A DNA stretch of 64,000 nt from Rhodosalinus sediminis (lineage in GTDB: Bacteria; Pseudomonadota; Alphaproteobacteria; Rhodobacterales; Rhodobacteraceae): contig NZ_QOHR01000007.1 in the NCBI RefSeq assembly GCF_003385555.1, forward strand, positions 1 through 64,000. The letters are read 5' to 3'. The stretch's first letter is position 1. Each line of letters opens with the position of its first letter. The notes below the pieces were generated by a model. That model saw only the letters and a list, made by a program, of their open reading frames with translations, did no database searches and was not told the origin of the DNA. A program made the translations under genes and the position numbers. This document shows, one piece after another, positions 49,156-56,435 of the stretch.

Positions 49156-49709
49156 ACGCGGTTCCCGGCGGCTTCGCCGATCCCCCGGTCGAGGCGGCGC
49201 AGGCCTTCCGCGCCGCGATGTCGGCGATGGCCCGCCCCGGCCGGATCGAGCGGGTGGGCGGCGTCGCGCCGCCCGCGCCGCTCTCGGTCGCGGCGGGGGT
49301 GCTGGTGCTCACGCTCTGCGACGCGGACACACCGCTCCACCTCGCCGGGCGCGCGGACAGCGAGGCGGTGCGCGCCTGGATCGCCTTTCACACCGGCGCG
49401 CCGCTCGTCGCGCGGGGCGCGGCCGCCTTCGCGCTCGGCGACTGGGCGGCGCTCCTGCCGCTGGAGAGCTACGCGCAGGGCGTGCCCGAATATCCCGACC
49501 GCTCCGCGACGCTGATCGTCGAGACGGAGCGGCTCGCGTCCGAGGGGGCGCGCCTCGCCGGGCCGGGCATCGAGACGGAGGCGCGGCTCGACCTGCCGGA
49601 CCCGGAGGCGCTGCGCGCCAATCACGGGGCCTTTCCGCTGGGGCTCGATTTCTTCTTCACCTGCGGCGACCGCCTCGCGGCGGTGCCGCGCTCGACACGG
49701 GTGCTCTGA
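49152..49709 (+). CDS. phnH: C-P lyase core subunit PhnH
   Basis: The product is 185 residues, with AFRAAMSAMARPGR at 16-30, LTLCDADTPLHL and LPLESYAQGVPEYPDRSATL, the PhnH signatures. It is a structural subunit of the C-P lyase core complex. The ATG overlaps the phnG stop, and its own stop overlaps the phnI start (TGATG). Confidence 0.95.
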   Translation: MNAVPGGFADPPVEAAQAFRAAMSAMARPGRIERVGGVAPPAPLSVAAGVLVLTLCDADTPLHLAGRADSEAVRAWIAFHTGAPLVARGAAAFALGDWAALLPLESYAQGVPEYPDRSATLIVETERLASEGARLAGPGIETEARLDLPDPEALRANHGAFPLGLDFFFTCGDRLAAVPRSTRVL

Positions 49710-50797
49710 TGTATGTCGCGGTCAAGGGCGGCGAGCGGGCGATCGACAACGCGCACGCCTGGCTCGCCGAAGCGCGGCGGGGCGATGCCTCAGTCGCCGG
49801 TCTGACGCTCGCGCAGATCCGCGAGCAGCTCGCGCTCGCCGTCGACCGGGTGATGGCGGAGGGCGCGCTCTACGACGCGGACCTCGCCGCGCTGGCGATC
49901 AAGCAGGCGCGCGGCGACATGATCGAGGCGATCTTCCTGATCCGCGCCTACAAGACGACGCTGCCGCGGCTCGGCTATTCGCGCCCCGTGGAGACGGCCG
50001 CGATGCGCGTGATCCGCCGCGTCTCGGCCACCTTCAAGGACGTGCCGGGCGGGCAGATCCTCGGGCCGACCTTCGACTACACGCACCGCCTTCTGGACTT
50101 CGTGCTCGCCGCCGAAGGCGAGACGCCCGAAGCGCCCGAGGCCGACGCGGCGCCGGACCCGGCGCCCCACGTTCTGGGGTATCTCGACCGCGAGGGCGTG
50201 ATCCAGCCGGAGGCCGACGGCGACGCGACGCCGGGCGACCTGACCCGCGCGCCGCTGGAACTGCCCGCCGACCGGGCGCTGCGGCTGCAGGCGCTCGCGC
50301 GGGGGGACGAGGGCTTCCTGCTGAGCCTCGCCTATTCCTCGCAGCGCGGTTACGGCCGCAACCACCCCTTCGTGGGCGAGCTGCGCATCGGCGCCGTGGC
50401 GGTGGAGCTCGACATCCCCGAGCTCGGCTTCGCCGTCGAGATCGGCGAGGTGGAGCTCACCGAATGCGAGACGGTGAACCAGTTCACCGGGTCGAAGACC
50501 GAGCCCGCGCAGTTCACCCGCGGCTACGGCCTCGTCTTCGGGCAGTCGGAGCGCAAGGCGATCGCCATGGCGCTCGTGGATCGCGCGCTGCGCTGGAAGG
50601 AGCTCGGCGAGGAGGACACCGGCGCGCCGGTGCAGGACGAGGAGTTCGTCCTCTCGCACGCCGACAACATTCAGGCGACGGGGTTCCTCGAGCACATCAA
50701 GCTGCCCCACTACGTCGATTTCCAGTCCGAGCTGGAACTCGTCCGCCGGCTGCGCCGCGAGGCGGCCGCGGCCTCCGAAAGGGAGGCCGCGGAATGA
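49709..50797 (+). CDS. phnI: C-P lyase core subunit PhnI
   Basis: The product is 362 residues, beginning MYVAVKGGERAIDNAHAWLA. Conserved segments include RLGYSRPVETAAMRVIRRVS, GQILGPTFDYTHRLLDF and the C-terminal HADNIQATGFLEHIKLPHYVDFQSE. PhnI carries the nucleosidase activity that forms the ribose-phosphonate bond with the help of PhnG, H and L. Unlike the other core genes, it is followed by a 265-base gap before phnJ. Confidence 0.96.
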   Translation: MYVAVKGGERAIDNAHAWLAEARRGDASVAGLTLAQIREQLALAVDRVMAEGALYDADLAALAIKQARGDMIEAIFLIRAYKTTLPRLGYSRPVETAAMRVIRRVSATFKDVPGGQILGPTFDYTHRLLDFVLAAEGETPEAPEADAAPDPAPHVLGYLDREGVIQPEADGDATPGDLTRAPLELPADRALRLQALARGDEGFLLSLAYSSQRGYGRNHPFVGELRIGAVAVELDIPELGFAVEIGEVELTECETVNQFTGSKTEPAQFTRGYGLVFGQSERKAIAMALVDRALRWKELGEEDTGAPVQDEEFVLSHADNIQATGFLEHIKLPHYVDFQSELELVRRLRREAAAASEREAAE

Positions 50798-50799
50798 CC

Positions 50800-50925
50800 T
50801 CAGGCGCGATCTTTCTCCGGCGCCGCGGCGCGCAGACGCCGCAGCCTGAGCGCGGCGCCGGCGACGAGCGCGACCCCCGCGGCGAGGCCGAGCGGCCCCG
50901 TGGCCATGGTGGCGACGATATCCAT
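50800..50925 (-). CDS. Possible small membrane protein antisense to the phnI-phnJ gap
   Basis: A 41-codon minus-strand frame begins with ATG 50925, preceded by AAAGGA nine bases upstream. It encodes MDIVATMATGPLGLAAGVAL, then VAGAALRLRRLRA and a short charged tail: one membrane helix with a positively charged end. It fills the only sizeable gap in the phnG-N operon on the opposite strand. Coding is plausible from the ribosome-binding site and the typical single-helix layout, but no homologue is known to me. It could also be chance. Confidence 0.4.
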   Translation of the reverse strand: MDIVATMATGPLGLAAGVALVAGAALRLRRLRAAAPEKDRA

Positions 50926-51062
50926 TGTCCCGTCCTTTCAGCTGTCTCCGGGTCGTCCGGGGCCATCCTGACGCGGAAATGGGACGATTTCATGGTGAAC
51001 GCGCGGGACGCCGCGGGCCGTCGCGCCCGTGCCACGAACCGCCCGGCGGCAGGAGGCGCGCG

Positions 51063-51914
51063 ATGAGCGACTACAACTTCGCCTATCTCGACGAGCCGAC
51101 GAAGCGGATGATCCGCCGCGCGATCCTCAAGGGGCTGGCGATCCCCGGCTATCAGGTGCCCTTCGCCAGCCGCGAGATGCCGATGCCCTACGGCTGGGGC
51201 ACCGGCGGCGTGCAGGTGACCGCGGCCACGCTGACGCCCGACGACACGCTCAAGGTGATCGATCAGGGCGCGGACGACACGACCAACGCGGTCTCGATCC
51301 GGCGTTTCTTCCAGCGGGTGGCGGGCGTGGCCACCACCGAGCGCACGGCCGAGGCCAGCGTGATCCAGACCCGCCACCGCGTGCCCGAGACGCCGCTCAC
51401 CGGGGACCAGATCCTCGTCTACCAGGTGCCGATCCCGGAGCCCCTGCGCTTTCTCGAGCCTTCGGAGGTGGAGACGCGCAAGATGCACGCGCTCGAGGAT
51501 TACGGGCTGATGCACGTCAAGCTCTACGAGGACATCGCGCGCCACGGCGAGATCGCGACCTCCTACGCCTACCCGGCGCGGGCGGCGGGGCGCTACGTGA
51601 TGGATCCGTCGCCGATCCCGAAGTTCGACAACCCCAAGCTCGAGAGCCCCGCGATCCAGCTCTTCGGCGCCGGGCGCGAGCAGCGCATCTACGCCCTGCC
51701 GCCCTGGACGCGGGTGGAGAGCCTCGACTTCGAGGATCACCCCTTCGACCCCTCGAAGGCGGAGCATCCCTGCGCGCTCTGCGGGGCGCGCGAAAGCTAT
51801 CTCGACGAGGTGATCGTCGACGACGCGGGCGGGCGGATGTTCGTCTGCTCGGACACCGACTACTGCGCCGGCCGACGCGCGGCCGGCCACCGGGGCACGG
51901 AGGCGGCGGCATGA
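51063..51914 (+). CDS. phnJ: Carbon-phosphorus lyase PhnJ (radical SAM)
   Basis: The product is 283 residues. The unusual iron-sulfur motif C-X2-C-X21-C-X5-C is complete, with cysteines at about 237, 240, 262 and 268 (CALC...FVCSDTDYC). It cleaves the C-P bond of ribosyl phosphonate, releasing the alkane and ribose cyclic phosphate. The N-terminus MSDYNFAYLDEPTKRMIRRA is strongly conserved and fixes the start at 51063, with AGGAGG upstream. The stop overlaps the phnK start. Confidence 0.97.
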   Translation: MSDYNFAYLDEPTKRMIRRAILKGLAIPGYQVPFASREMPMPYGWGTGGVQVTAATLTPDDTLKVIDQGADDTTNAVSIRRFFQRVAGVATTERTAEASVIQTRHRVPETPLTGDQILVYQVPIPEPLRFLEPSEVETRKMHALEDYGLMHVKLYEDIARHGEIATSYAYPARAAGRYVMDPSPIPKFDNPKLESPAIQLFGAGREQRIYALPPWTRVESLDFEDHPFDPSKAEHPCALCGARESYLDEVIVDDAGGRMFVCSDTDYCAGRRAAGHRGTEAAA

Positions 51915-52738
51915 GCGACGGAAAATCCTTGCAAGGATTTTCCCAAGGCCTTTCCAAAGGCCTTGGGCCCGGCGGCCCCCTTCTCTCGGTCGAGGGGGTG
52001 ACGAAGCACTACGGGGCCCGCCTCGGCTGCGCCGATGTCTCCTTCGATCTCTGGCCCGGCGAGGTCATGGGGATCGTGGGCGAATCCGGCTCGGGCAAAT
52101 CCACCCTGCTCGGCTGCCTCTCGGGGCAGCTCGCGCCGGACGCGGGGCGCGTGCTCTACGAGATGAAGGACGGGCTGACCGACACGGCGGCGCTCGGCGA
52201 GGGGGCGCGGCGGCGGCTGATGCGCACCGACTGGGCCTTCGTCCACCAGAACCCGCGCGACGGGCTCAGGATGGGCGTCTCCGCCGGCGGCAACGTGGGC
52301 GAGCGCCTGATGGGCACCGGCGCGCAGCACTACGGGCGCATCCGCGGCGCCGCGCTCGACTGGCTCGGCCGGGTGGAGATCGCCGCCGACCGGATCGACG
52401 ACCGGCCCTCGGCCTTCTCGGGCGGCATGCAGCAGCGGCTGCAGATCGCGCGCACGCTGGTCACGGGCCCGCGGCTCGTCTTCATGGACGAGCCCACCGG
52501 CGGGCTCGACGTGAGCGTGCAGGCGCGGCTTCTCGACCTCCTGCGCGGACTGGTGCGCGAGATGGGGCTCTCGGTGATCATCGTGACCCACGACCTCGCC
52601 GTGGTGCGGCTGCTCGCCGACCGGCTGATGGTGATGCAGGGCGGGCACGTGGTCGAACAGGGGCTGACGGATCAGGTCCTCGACGATCCGCAGCACGCCT
52701 ACACCCAGCTTCTCGTCGCCTCGGTGCTGCAGGCATGA
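51911..52738 (+). CDS. phnK: C-P lyase ATPase PhnK with palindrome-derived N-terminal insertion
   Basis: The product is 275 residues with Walker A GESGSGKST, signature FSGGMQQRLQIARTL and Walker B LVFMDEPTGGLDVSV. PhnK is the ABC-type subunit that docks on the PhnGHIJ core. Between the first codons (MSDG) and the conserved start of the domain (PLLSVEGVTKHYG) lies a 19-residue stretch, KSLQGFSQGLSKGLGPGG in part. It is encoded by two adjacent palindromes at 51920-51967. It looks like a mobile palindrome that inserted in frame without destroying the gene. The ATG overlaps the phnJ stop (ATGA). Confidence 0.95.
   Translation: MSDGKSLQGFSQGLSKGLGPGGPLLSVEGVTKHYGARLGCADVSFDLWPGEVMGIVGESGSGKSTLLGCLSGQLAPDAGRVLYEMKDGLTDTAALGEGARRRLMRTDWAFVHQNPRDGLRMGVSAGGNVGERLMGTGAQHYGRIRGAALDWLGRVEIAADRIDDRPSAFSGGMQQRLQIARTLVTGPRLVFMDEPTGGLDVSVQARLLDLLRGLVREMGLSVIIVTHDLAVVRLLADRLMVMQGGHVVEQGLTDQVLDDPQHAYTQLLVASVLQA
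51920..51943. repeat. Perfect 24-base palindrome inside phnK
   Basis: A loopless palindrome on the core AAAATCCTTGCAAGGATTTT, starting ten bases after the phnK ATG. Its A/T-richness and symmetry contrast with the surrounding gene. Confidence 0.9.
51942..51967. repeat. Second 26-base hairpin palindrome inside phnK
   Basis: Arms CCCAAGGCCTTT and AAAGGCCTTGGG around a CC loop, overlapping the first palindrome by two bases. Together they form a double-hairpin unit of 48 bases within the coding sequence. Confidence 0.9.
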
Positions 52739-53181
52739 TGCGGACCGGCCACCTCGTCGCGGGCGGGCGCGCCGAAGCGCGGGGCGTCGGCCCCGACCGC
52801 GTGGCGGCCGGTCAGCCGCTCGGCTGCGGCACGCCCGTGCCGGGCCGCCACGAGGGACCGCGGAAGCGCGCGCAGCGCGACGTGCGCCCTATCGCCGGGC
52901 AGGCGGGGGGCCTGTCGCGGGCGGCGGGAGCGCCGCGCGACGCGACGGGCGGGGGCGTCGCCTGCGAACGGGCGGCGAGCCTCGGGATCGTCGCGGCGGT
53001 CGCCATGCTCGTCCTGCCGCCGGCGCGGATCGCCTCGGGCCACGGCATGACCTTCGGCCCGATGCCGGAGACCGGCGGGCACCTCGGCGGTCCAATGGCG
53101 CCGGGGGTTGTGGCGGCGGGGCTGATGGCGGCCTCGGCGGTGGCGGCGCGCGTGATCGTCCGGCGCAAGGAGTGCATCTGA
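52735..53181 (+). CDS. Unknown protein coupled between phnK and phnL
   Basis: The product is 148 residues. The first two thirds are Arg/Gly/Ala-rich and probably disordered. The last 70 residues contain two hydrophobic segments (SLGIVAAVAMLVLPPA and APGVVAAGLMAASAVAA) ending in VIVRRKECI, suggesting a two-helix membrane protein. Its ATG overlaps the phnK stop, and its TGA overlaps the phnL ATG (TGATG), so translation is coupled on both sides, a strong sign of a real gene. No relative recognised. Confidence 0.5.
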   Translation: MMRTGHLVAGGRAEARGVGPDRVAAGQPLGCGTPVPGRHEGPRKRAQRDVRPIAGQAGGLSRAAGAPRDATGGGVACERAASLGIVAAVAMLVLPPARIASGHGMTFGPMPETGGHLGGPMAPGVVAAGLMAASAVAARVIVRRKECI

Positions 53182-53870
53182 TGGCGGTGATCGAGATCGA
53201 GGGCGCGTCGAAGGATTTCACGCTCCACAATCAGGGCGGCGCGGCGATCCCGGTGATGGCGGGCGCGCGGCTCGACGTGGGCGCGGGGGAGTGCGTCGCG
53301 CTCACCGGCGCCTCGGGCGCGGGCAAGTCCACGCTGATGCGCATGGTCTACGGCAACTACCTCGCCCGCGCCGGGCGGATCGGGGTCTGCGGCGTGGACG
53401 TGGCGCGGGCCGCGCCCCGCGAGATCCTCGCGCTGCGCCGCGACCGGCTGGGCTACGTCAGCCAGTTCCTGCGCGTCGTCCCGCGGGTGCCCACGCTCGA
53501 GGTGGTGGCCGAGCCGCTCCTGCGCGTCGGCACCGAGCGCGACGCCGCGCTCGAGCGGGCGCGCGGGCTGCTCGCCCGGCTCAACCTGCCCGAGCGGCTC
53601 TGGAGCCTCTCGCCCACGACCTTCTCGGGCGGCGAGCAGCAGCGCGTGAACATCGCGCGCGGCTTCGCGCACGCCTACCCGGCGCTTCTGCTGGACGAGC
53701 CGACGGCGAGCCTCGACGCCGGCAATCGCGAGGTGGTGCTGACGCTGGTCGAGGAGGCCAAGGCCCGCGGCGCGGCGATCCTCGGCATCTTCCACGACGA
53801 GGCGGCGCGCGCGCGCGTCTGCGACCGGGAGGTGGACGTCGGCACCTTCACCCCGCGGGCCGCGGCATGA
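53181..53870 (+). CDS. phnL: C-P lyase ATPase PhnL
   Basis: The product is 229 residues with Walker [10 protein letters not shown], signature FSGGEQQRVNIARGF and Walker B ALLLDEPTASLD. The PhnL-typical start IEIEGASKDFTLHNQGG is seen. The ATG at 53181 overlaps the previous stop; a GTG at 53172 is rejected because it lies inside the preceding gene without a ribosome-binding site. PhnL assists PhnGHI in the nucleophilic substitution on ATP. Its stop overlaps phnN (ATGA). Confidence 0.95.
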   Translation: MAVIEIEGASKDFTLHNQGGAAIPVMAGARLDVGAGECVALTGASGAGKSTLMRMVYGNYLARAGRIGVCGVDVARAAPREILALRRDRLGYVSQFLRVVPRVPTLEVVAEPLLRVGTERDAALERARGLLARLNLPERLWSLSPTTFSGGEQQRVNIARGFAHAYPALLLDEPTASLDAGNREVVLTLVEEAKARGAAILGIFHDEAARARVCDREVDVGTFTPRAAA

Positions 53871-54421
53871 GCGGGCGGCTGATCGCGGTGGTCGGCCCCT
53901 CGGGCGTGGGCAAGGACACGGTGATGGCCGAGATGGCCGCCCGCCGGCCCGGCCTGCACGTGGCGCGCCGCGCGATCACCCGGCCGGCGGCGGCGAGCGA
54001 ACCCTTCGAGCCGCTCTCCGAGGCGGCCTTCGCGCGGCGGGAGGCGGCGGGCGACTTCGCCCTCGCCTGGCGGGCGCACGGCCTCGCCTATGCGCTGCCC
54101 GTGCCCGAACTCGCGGGCCTCGCCGAGGGGCGCGACGCCCTCGCCAATCTCTCGCGCCGGGCGCTCGGGGCGGCGGCGGCGCGCTTTCCGCGCCTCGTCG
54201 TGCTGGCGCTGGAGGCGCCGGCGGAAGTGCTGGCCGCGCGCCTCGCCGGGCGCGGCCGCGAAAGCGCGGACGAGATCGCCGCGCGCCTCGCGCGGGCCGC
54301 GCCGCTGCCCGCCGACCTGCCCGAGGATGTTCCGGTGATCCGCATCGACAATTCCGGCCCGCCGGGCGCGGCGGCCGAGGCGGCGCTCGCCGCGCTCTAC
54401 CCGGAGAGGGCCGCCTCGTGA
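53867..54421 (+). CDS. phnN: Ribose 1,5-bisphosphate phosphokinase PhnN
   Basis: The product is 184 residues with a P-loop GPSGVGKDT at 10-18 and the guanylate-kinase-like layout (ARRAITRPA, FALAWRAHGLAYALP). It phosphorylates ribose 1,5-bisphosphate to PRPP, the last step of C-P lyase product salvage. Its 3' end overlaps the convergent DUF1045 gene by 25 bases. PhnN requires the product of a cyclic phosphodiesterase (PhnP), which is not visible in this locus. Confidence 0.93.
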   Translation: MSGRLIAVVGPSGVGKDTVMAEMAARRPGLHVARRAITRPAAASEPFEPLSEAAFARREAAGDFALAWRAHGLAYALPVPELAGLAEGRDALANLSRRALGAAAARFPRLVVLALEAPAEVLAARLAGRGRESADEIAARLARAAPLPADLPEDVPVIRIDNSGPPGAAAEAALAALYPERAAS

Positions 54422-55080
54422 ACCGCGTGGAACCGCCCCTCCGCGTCCTCGCCCATCAGCGCGAGGTGCGCGACCCGGAAGGGCCGCGGCGCCACCGGCG
54501 CGAAATGCGCGGCGAGCGCGGCCTCGGCGCGCGCCCGGTCGGCCTCGTCCAGCGGGCAGGTCAGCGTGACGTGAAAGCGGAACTCCTCCATCACGTAAGG
54601 ATAGCCCCAGCGGCGCAGCAGCGCCTCCTGCCGGGGGCTGAGCCCGGGCTTGCGGCGCCGGGCGAGCTCCGCCGCGTCCGCGGGCGCGCGGAAGGCGTCG
54701 AGCACCTCCACCGTGGCGCACGCGAGCCGGTCGAGCTCCACCGCGCCGCCCTCGGGCCGGAGCGCGAGGAAGGGACCGACCGCGGCGACGGCGAGCCCCT
54801 CGGCCCGCGCCGGCCAGGCCCGCGCGCAGAAGGCGTCGAAGGCGGCGCGCAACTCCGCCTCGGTGCGTCCCTCGGCCAGGCGGAAGGGCGGCTTGATCGT
54901 CGCGTGAAAGCCGTAGCGCCGCGCCCGTTCGGTGAGCTCCGCCGCGGGTCGCGGCAGCCCCGGCACCTCCGGCTGCGCCAGTGCGCGCCCCGCCCGCGCG
55001 TCCCAGCCGAGCCACGCCGCGCCCGCCGCGCCGAGCGCGCCGTCGGGCAGCGCGTAGACCGCGTATCGCTCCCAACCCAT
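54397..55080 (-). CDS. DUF1045 protein, 2H phosphoesterase-like, of the phn locus
   Basis: The product is 227 residues. Two HxT motifs, FHATIKPPF near residue 60 and FHVTLTCPL near 175, place it in the 2H phosphoesterase superfamily, which hydrolyses cyclic phosphodiesters including cyclic ribose phosphates. The start at 55080 begins the conserved MGWERYAVYALPDG. It is regularly found in phn loci. In the absence of phnP it is the best candidate to open 5-phosphoribosyl 1,2-cyclic phosphate made by PhnJ. It is 29 bases from the divergent phnM and overlaps phnN tail to tail. Confidence 0.88.
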   Translation of the reverse strand: MGWERYAVYALPDGALGAAGAAWLGWDARAGRALAQPEVPGLPRPAAELTERARRYGFHATIKPPFRLAEGRTEAELRAAFDAFCARAWPARAEGLAVAAVGPFLALRPEGGAVELDRLACATVEVLDAFRAPADAAELARRRKPGLSPRQEALLRRWGYPYVMEEFRFHVTLTCPLDEADRARAEAALAAHFAPVAPRPFRVAHLALMGEDAEGRFHAVHEAALSG

Positions 55081-55109
55081 CGCAATCCCTCCATCCGACG
55101 GGGCCCCGC

Positions 55110-56252
55110 ATGACACGGCAAACGATCCTCGCCAATGCCCGCCTGATCCTGCCCGACCGGGTCGTGACCGGGCGGCTGCACCTCGAGGGCGACCGGATCG
55201 CCGGGATCGAACCGGGCGAAGGCGTGCCTGCGGGCGCCGAGGACTGCGGCGGCGACTGGGTCGCGCCGGGGCTCGTGGAGTTGCACACCGATAACCTCGA
55301 ACGCCACATCGAGCCGCGCCCGAAGGTGGACTGGCCCCATGCCGCCGCGCTGGTGGCGCATGACGCGGAGCTCGCCGGCTGCGGCATCACCACGGTGTTC
55401 GACGCGATGCGCGTGGGCTCCAACCCCGGCGGCAAGCGCCGCTACCTGCCCTACGCGCGGCGCCTTGCGAGCGAGCTTCTGGAATTGCGCGAGGCGGGCG
55501 CGCTCCGGATCAGCCATTTCCTGCACCTGCGCGCCGAGATCTGTTCCGAGACGCTGCCCGAGGAGATGGACGCTTTCGGCCCCGCGGACCGCGTCGGCAT
55601 CGTCAGCCTGATGGACCACACGCCGGGCCAGCGGCAGTTTCGCGACCTCTCGAAGCTGCGCGCCTACGTCTCCGGCAAGGTCGGCATGACCGAGGCGGAG
55701 TTCGTCGAGCACGTCGCCGAACTCAAGGAGCTGCGCGCGCGCCACGGCGACGCCCACGAGCGCCACGCCGTCGCGGCGGCGCAGGGCTACGGCGCGGTGC
55801 TGGCGAGCCACGACGACACCACGGCCGCGCATGTCGCCGCCTCCGCGGCGAACGGCGTGCGCCTCGCCGAGTTTCCGACGACCGAGGAAGCCGCCCGCGC
55901 CTGCCGCGCCGCCGGCATCCCGGTGATGATGGGCGCGCCCAACCTGATCCGCGGCGGCTCGCACTCGGGCAACGTGGCCGCGCAGGACCTAGCCGCGGCG
56001 GGGCTTCTCGATATCCTGTCGTCGGATTACGTGCCCGCCGCGCTCCTGCTGGGTGCGGTGCGGCTGGGCCGGCTCTGGGACGACATGGCGCGCGGGCTGG
56101 CCACCGTGACGCGCGCGCCGGCCGAGGCGGCAGGCCTCTCCGACCGGGGCGCGCTGATCGAGGGGCGGCGCGCCGACGTCATCCGCTTCGGCGAGCGCGC
56201 CGGCGTGCCGATGGTGCAGGGCGTCTGGGTCCGCGGCGCCCGCGTGGCCTGA
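55110..56252 (+). CDS. phnM: Alpha-D-ribose 1-methylphosphonate 5-triphosphate diphosphatase PhnM
   Basis: The product is 380 residues. Canonical PhnM motifs are present: APGLVELHTDNLERHIEPRPKVDWP, SLMDHTPGQRQF, LASHDDTTAAHV and MMGAPNLIRGGSHSGNVAAQDL, ending with LSSDYVPAALL. It removes pyrophosphate from ribosyl phosphonate triphosphate before PhnJ acts. The ATG at 55110 is fixed by homology; the upstream open frame overlaps the DUF1045 gene and is rejected. The divergent arrangement with DUF1045 over only 29 bases implies overlapping promoters or read-through from phnN. Confidence 0.95.
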   Translation: MTRQTILANARLILPDRVVTGRLHLEGDRIAGIEPGEGVPAGAEDCGGDWVAPGLVELHTDNLERHIEPRPKVDWPHAAALVAHDAELAGCGITTVFDAMRVGSNPGGKRRYLPYARRLASELLELREAGALRISHFLHLRAEICSETLPEEMDAFGPADRVGIVSLMDHTPGQRQFRDLSKLRAYVSGKVGMTEAEFVEHVAELKELRARHGDAHERHAVAAAQGYGAVLASHDDTTAAHVAASAANGVRLAEFPTTEEAARACRAAGIPVMMGAPNLIRGGSHSGNVAAQDLAAAGLLDILSSDYVPAALLLGAVRLGRLWDDMARGLATVTRAPAEAAGLSDRGALIEGRRADVIRFGERAGVPMVQGVWVRGARVA

Positions 56253-56435
56253 CGGCGGCGCGGCGCCCCGGGGCGCGGCGCATCGCGCCCGGGCGGGCGC
56301 TCTTCGCCGCGGCGCGCAGAGGGACCGGAGGGACCGATAAGCGCCCGCTGGACGGGGCCCTCGGGACTCGGGGCTGCCCCGGCGCATCGCACATCCGCGG
56401 GCGTCGCGCGCACCCCGCGCCGCCTCACCGCCGCC

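Noticed and set aside
56263-56276. GCGCCCCGGGGCGC palindrome after phnM
   Set aside because: Short and expected by chance in this composition; noted only as a possible terminator.
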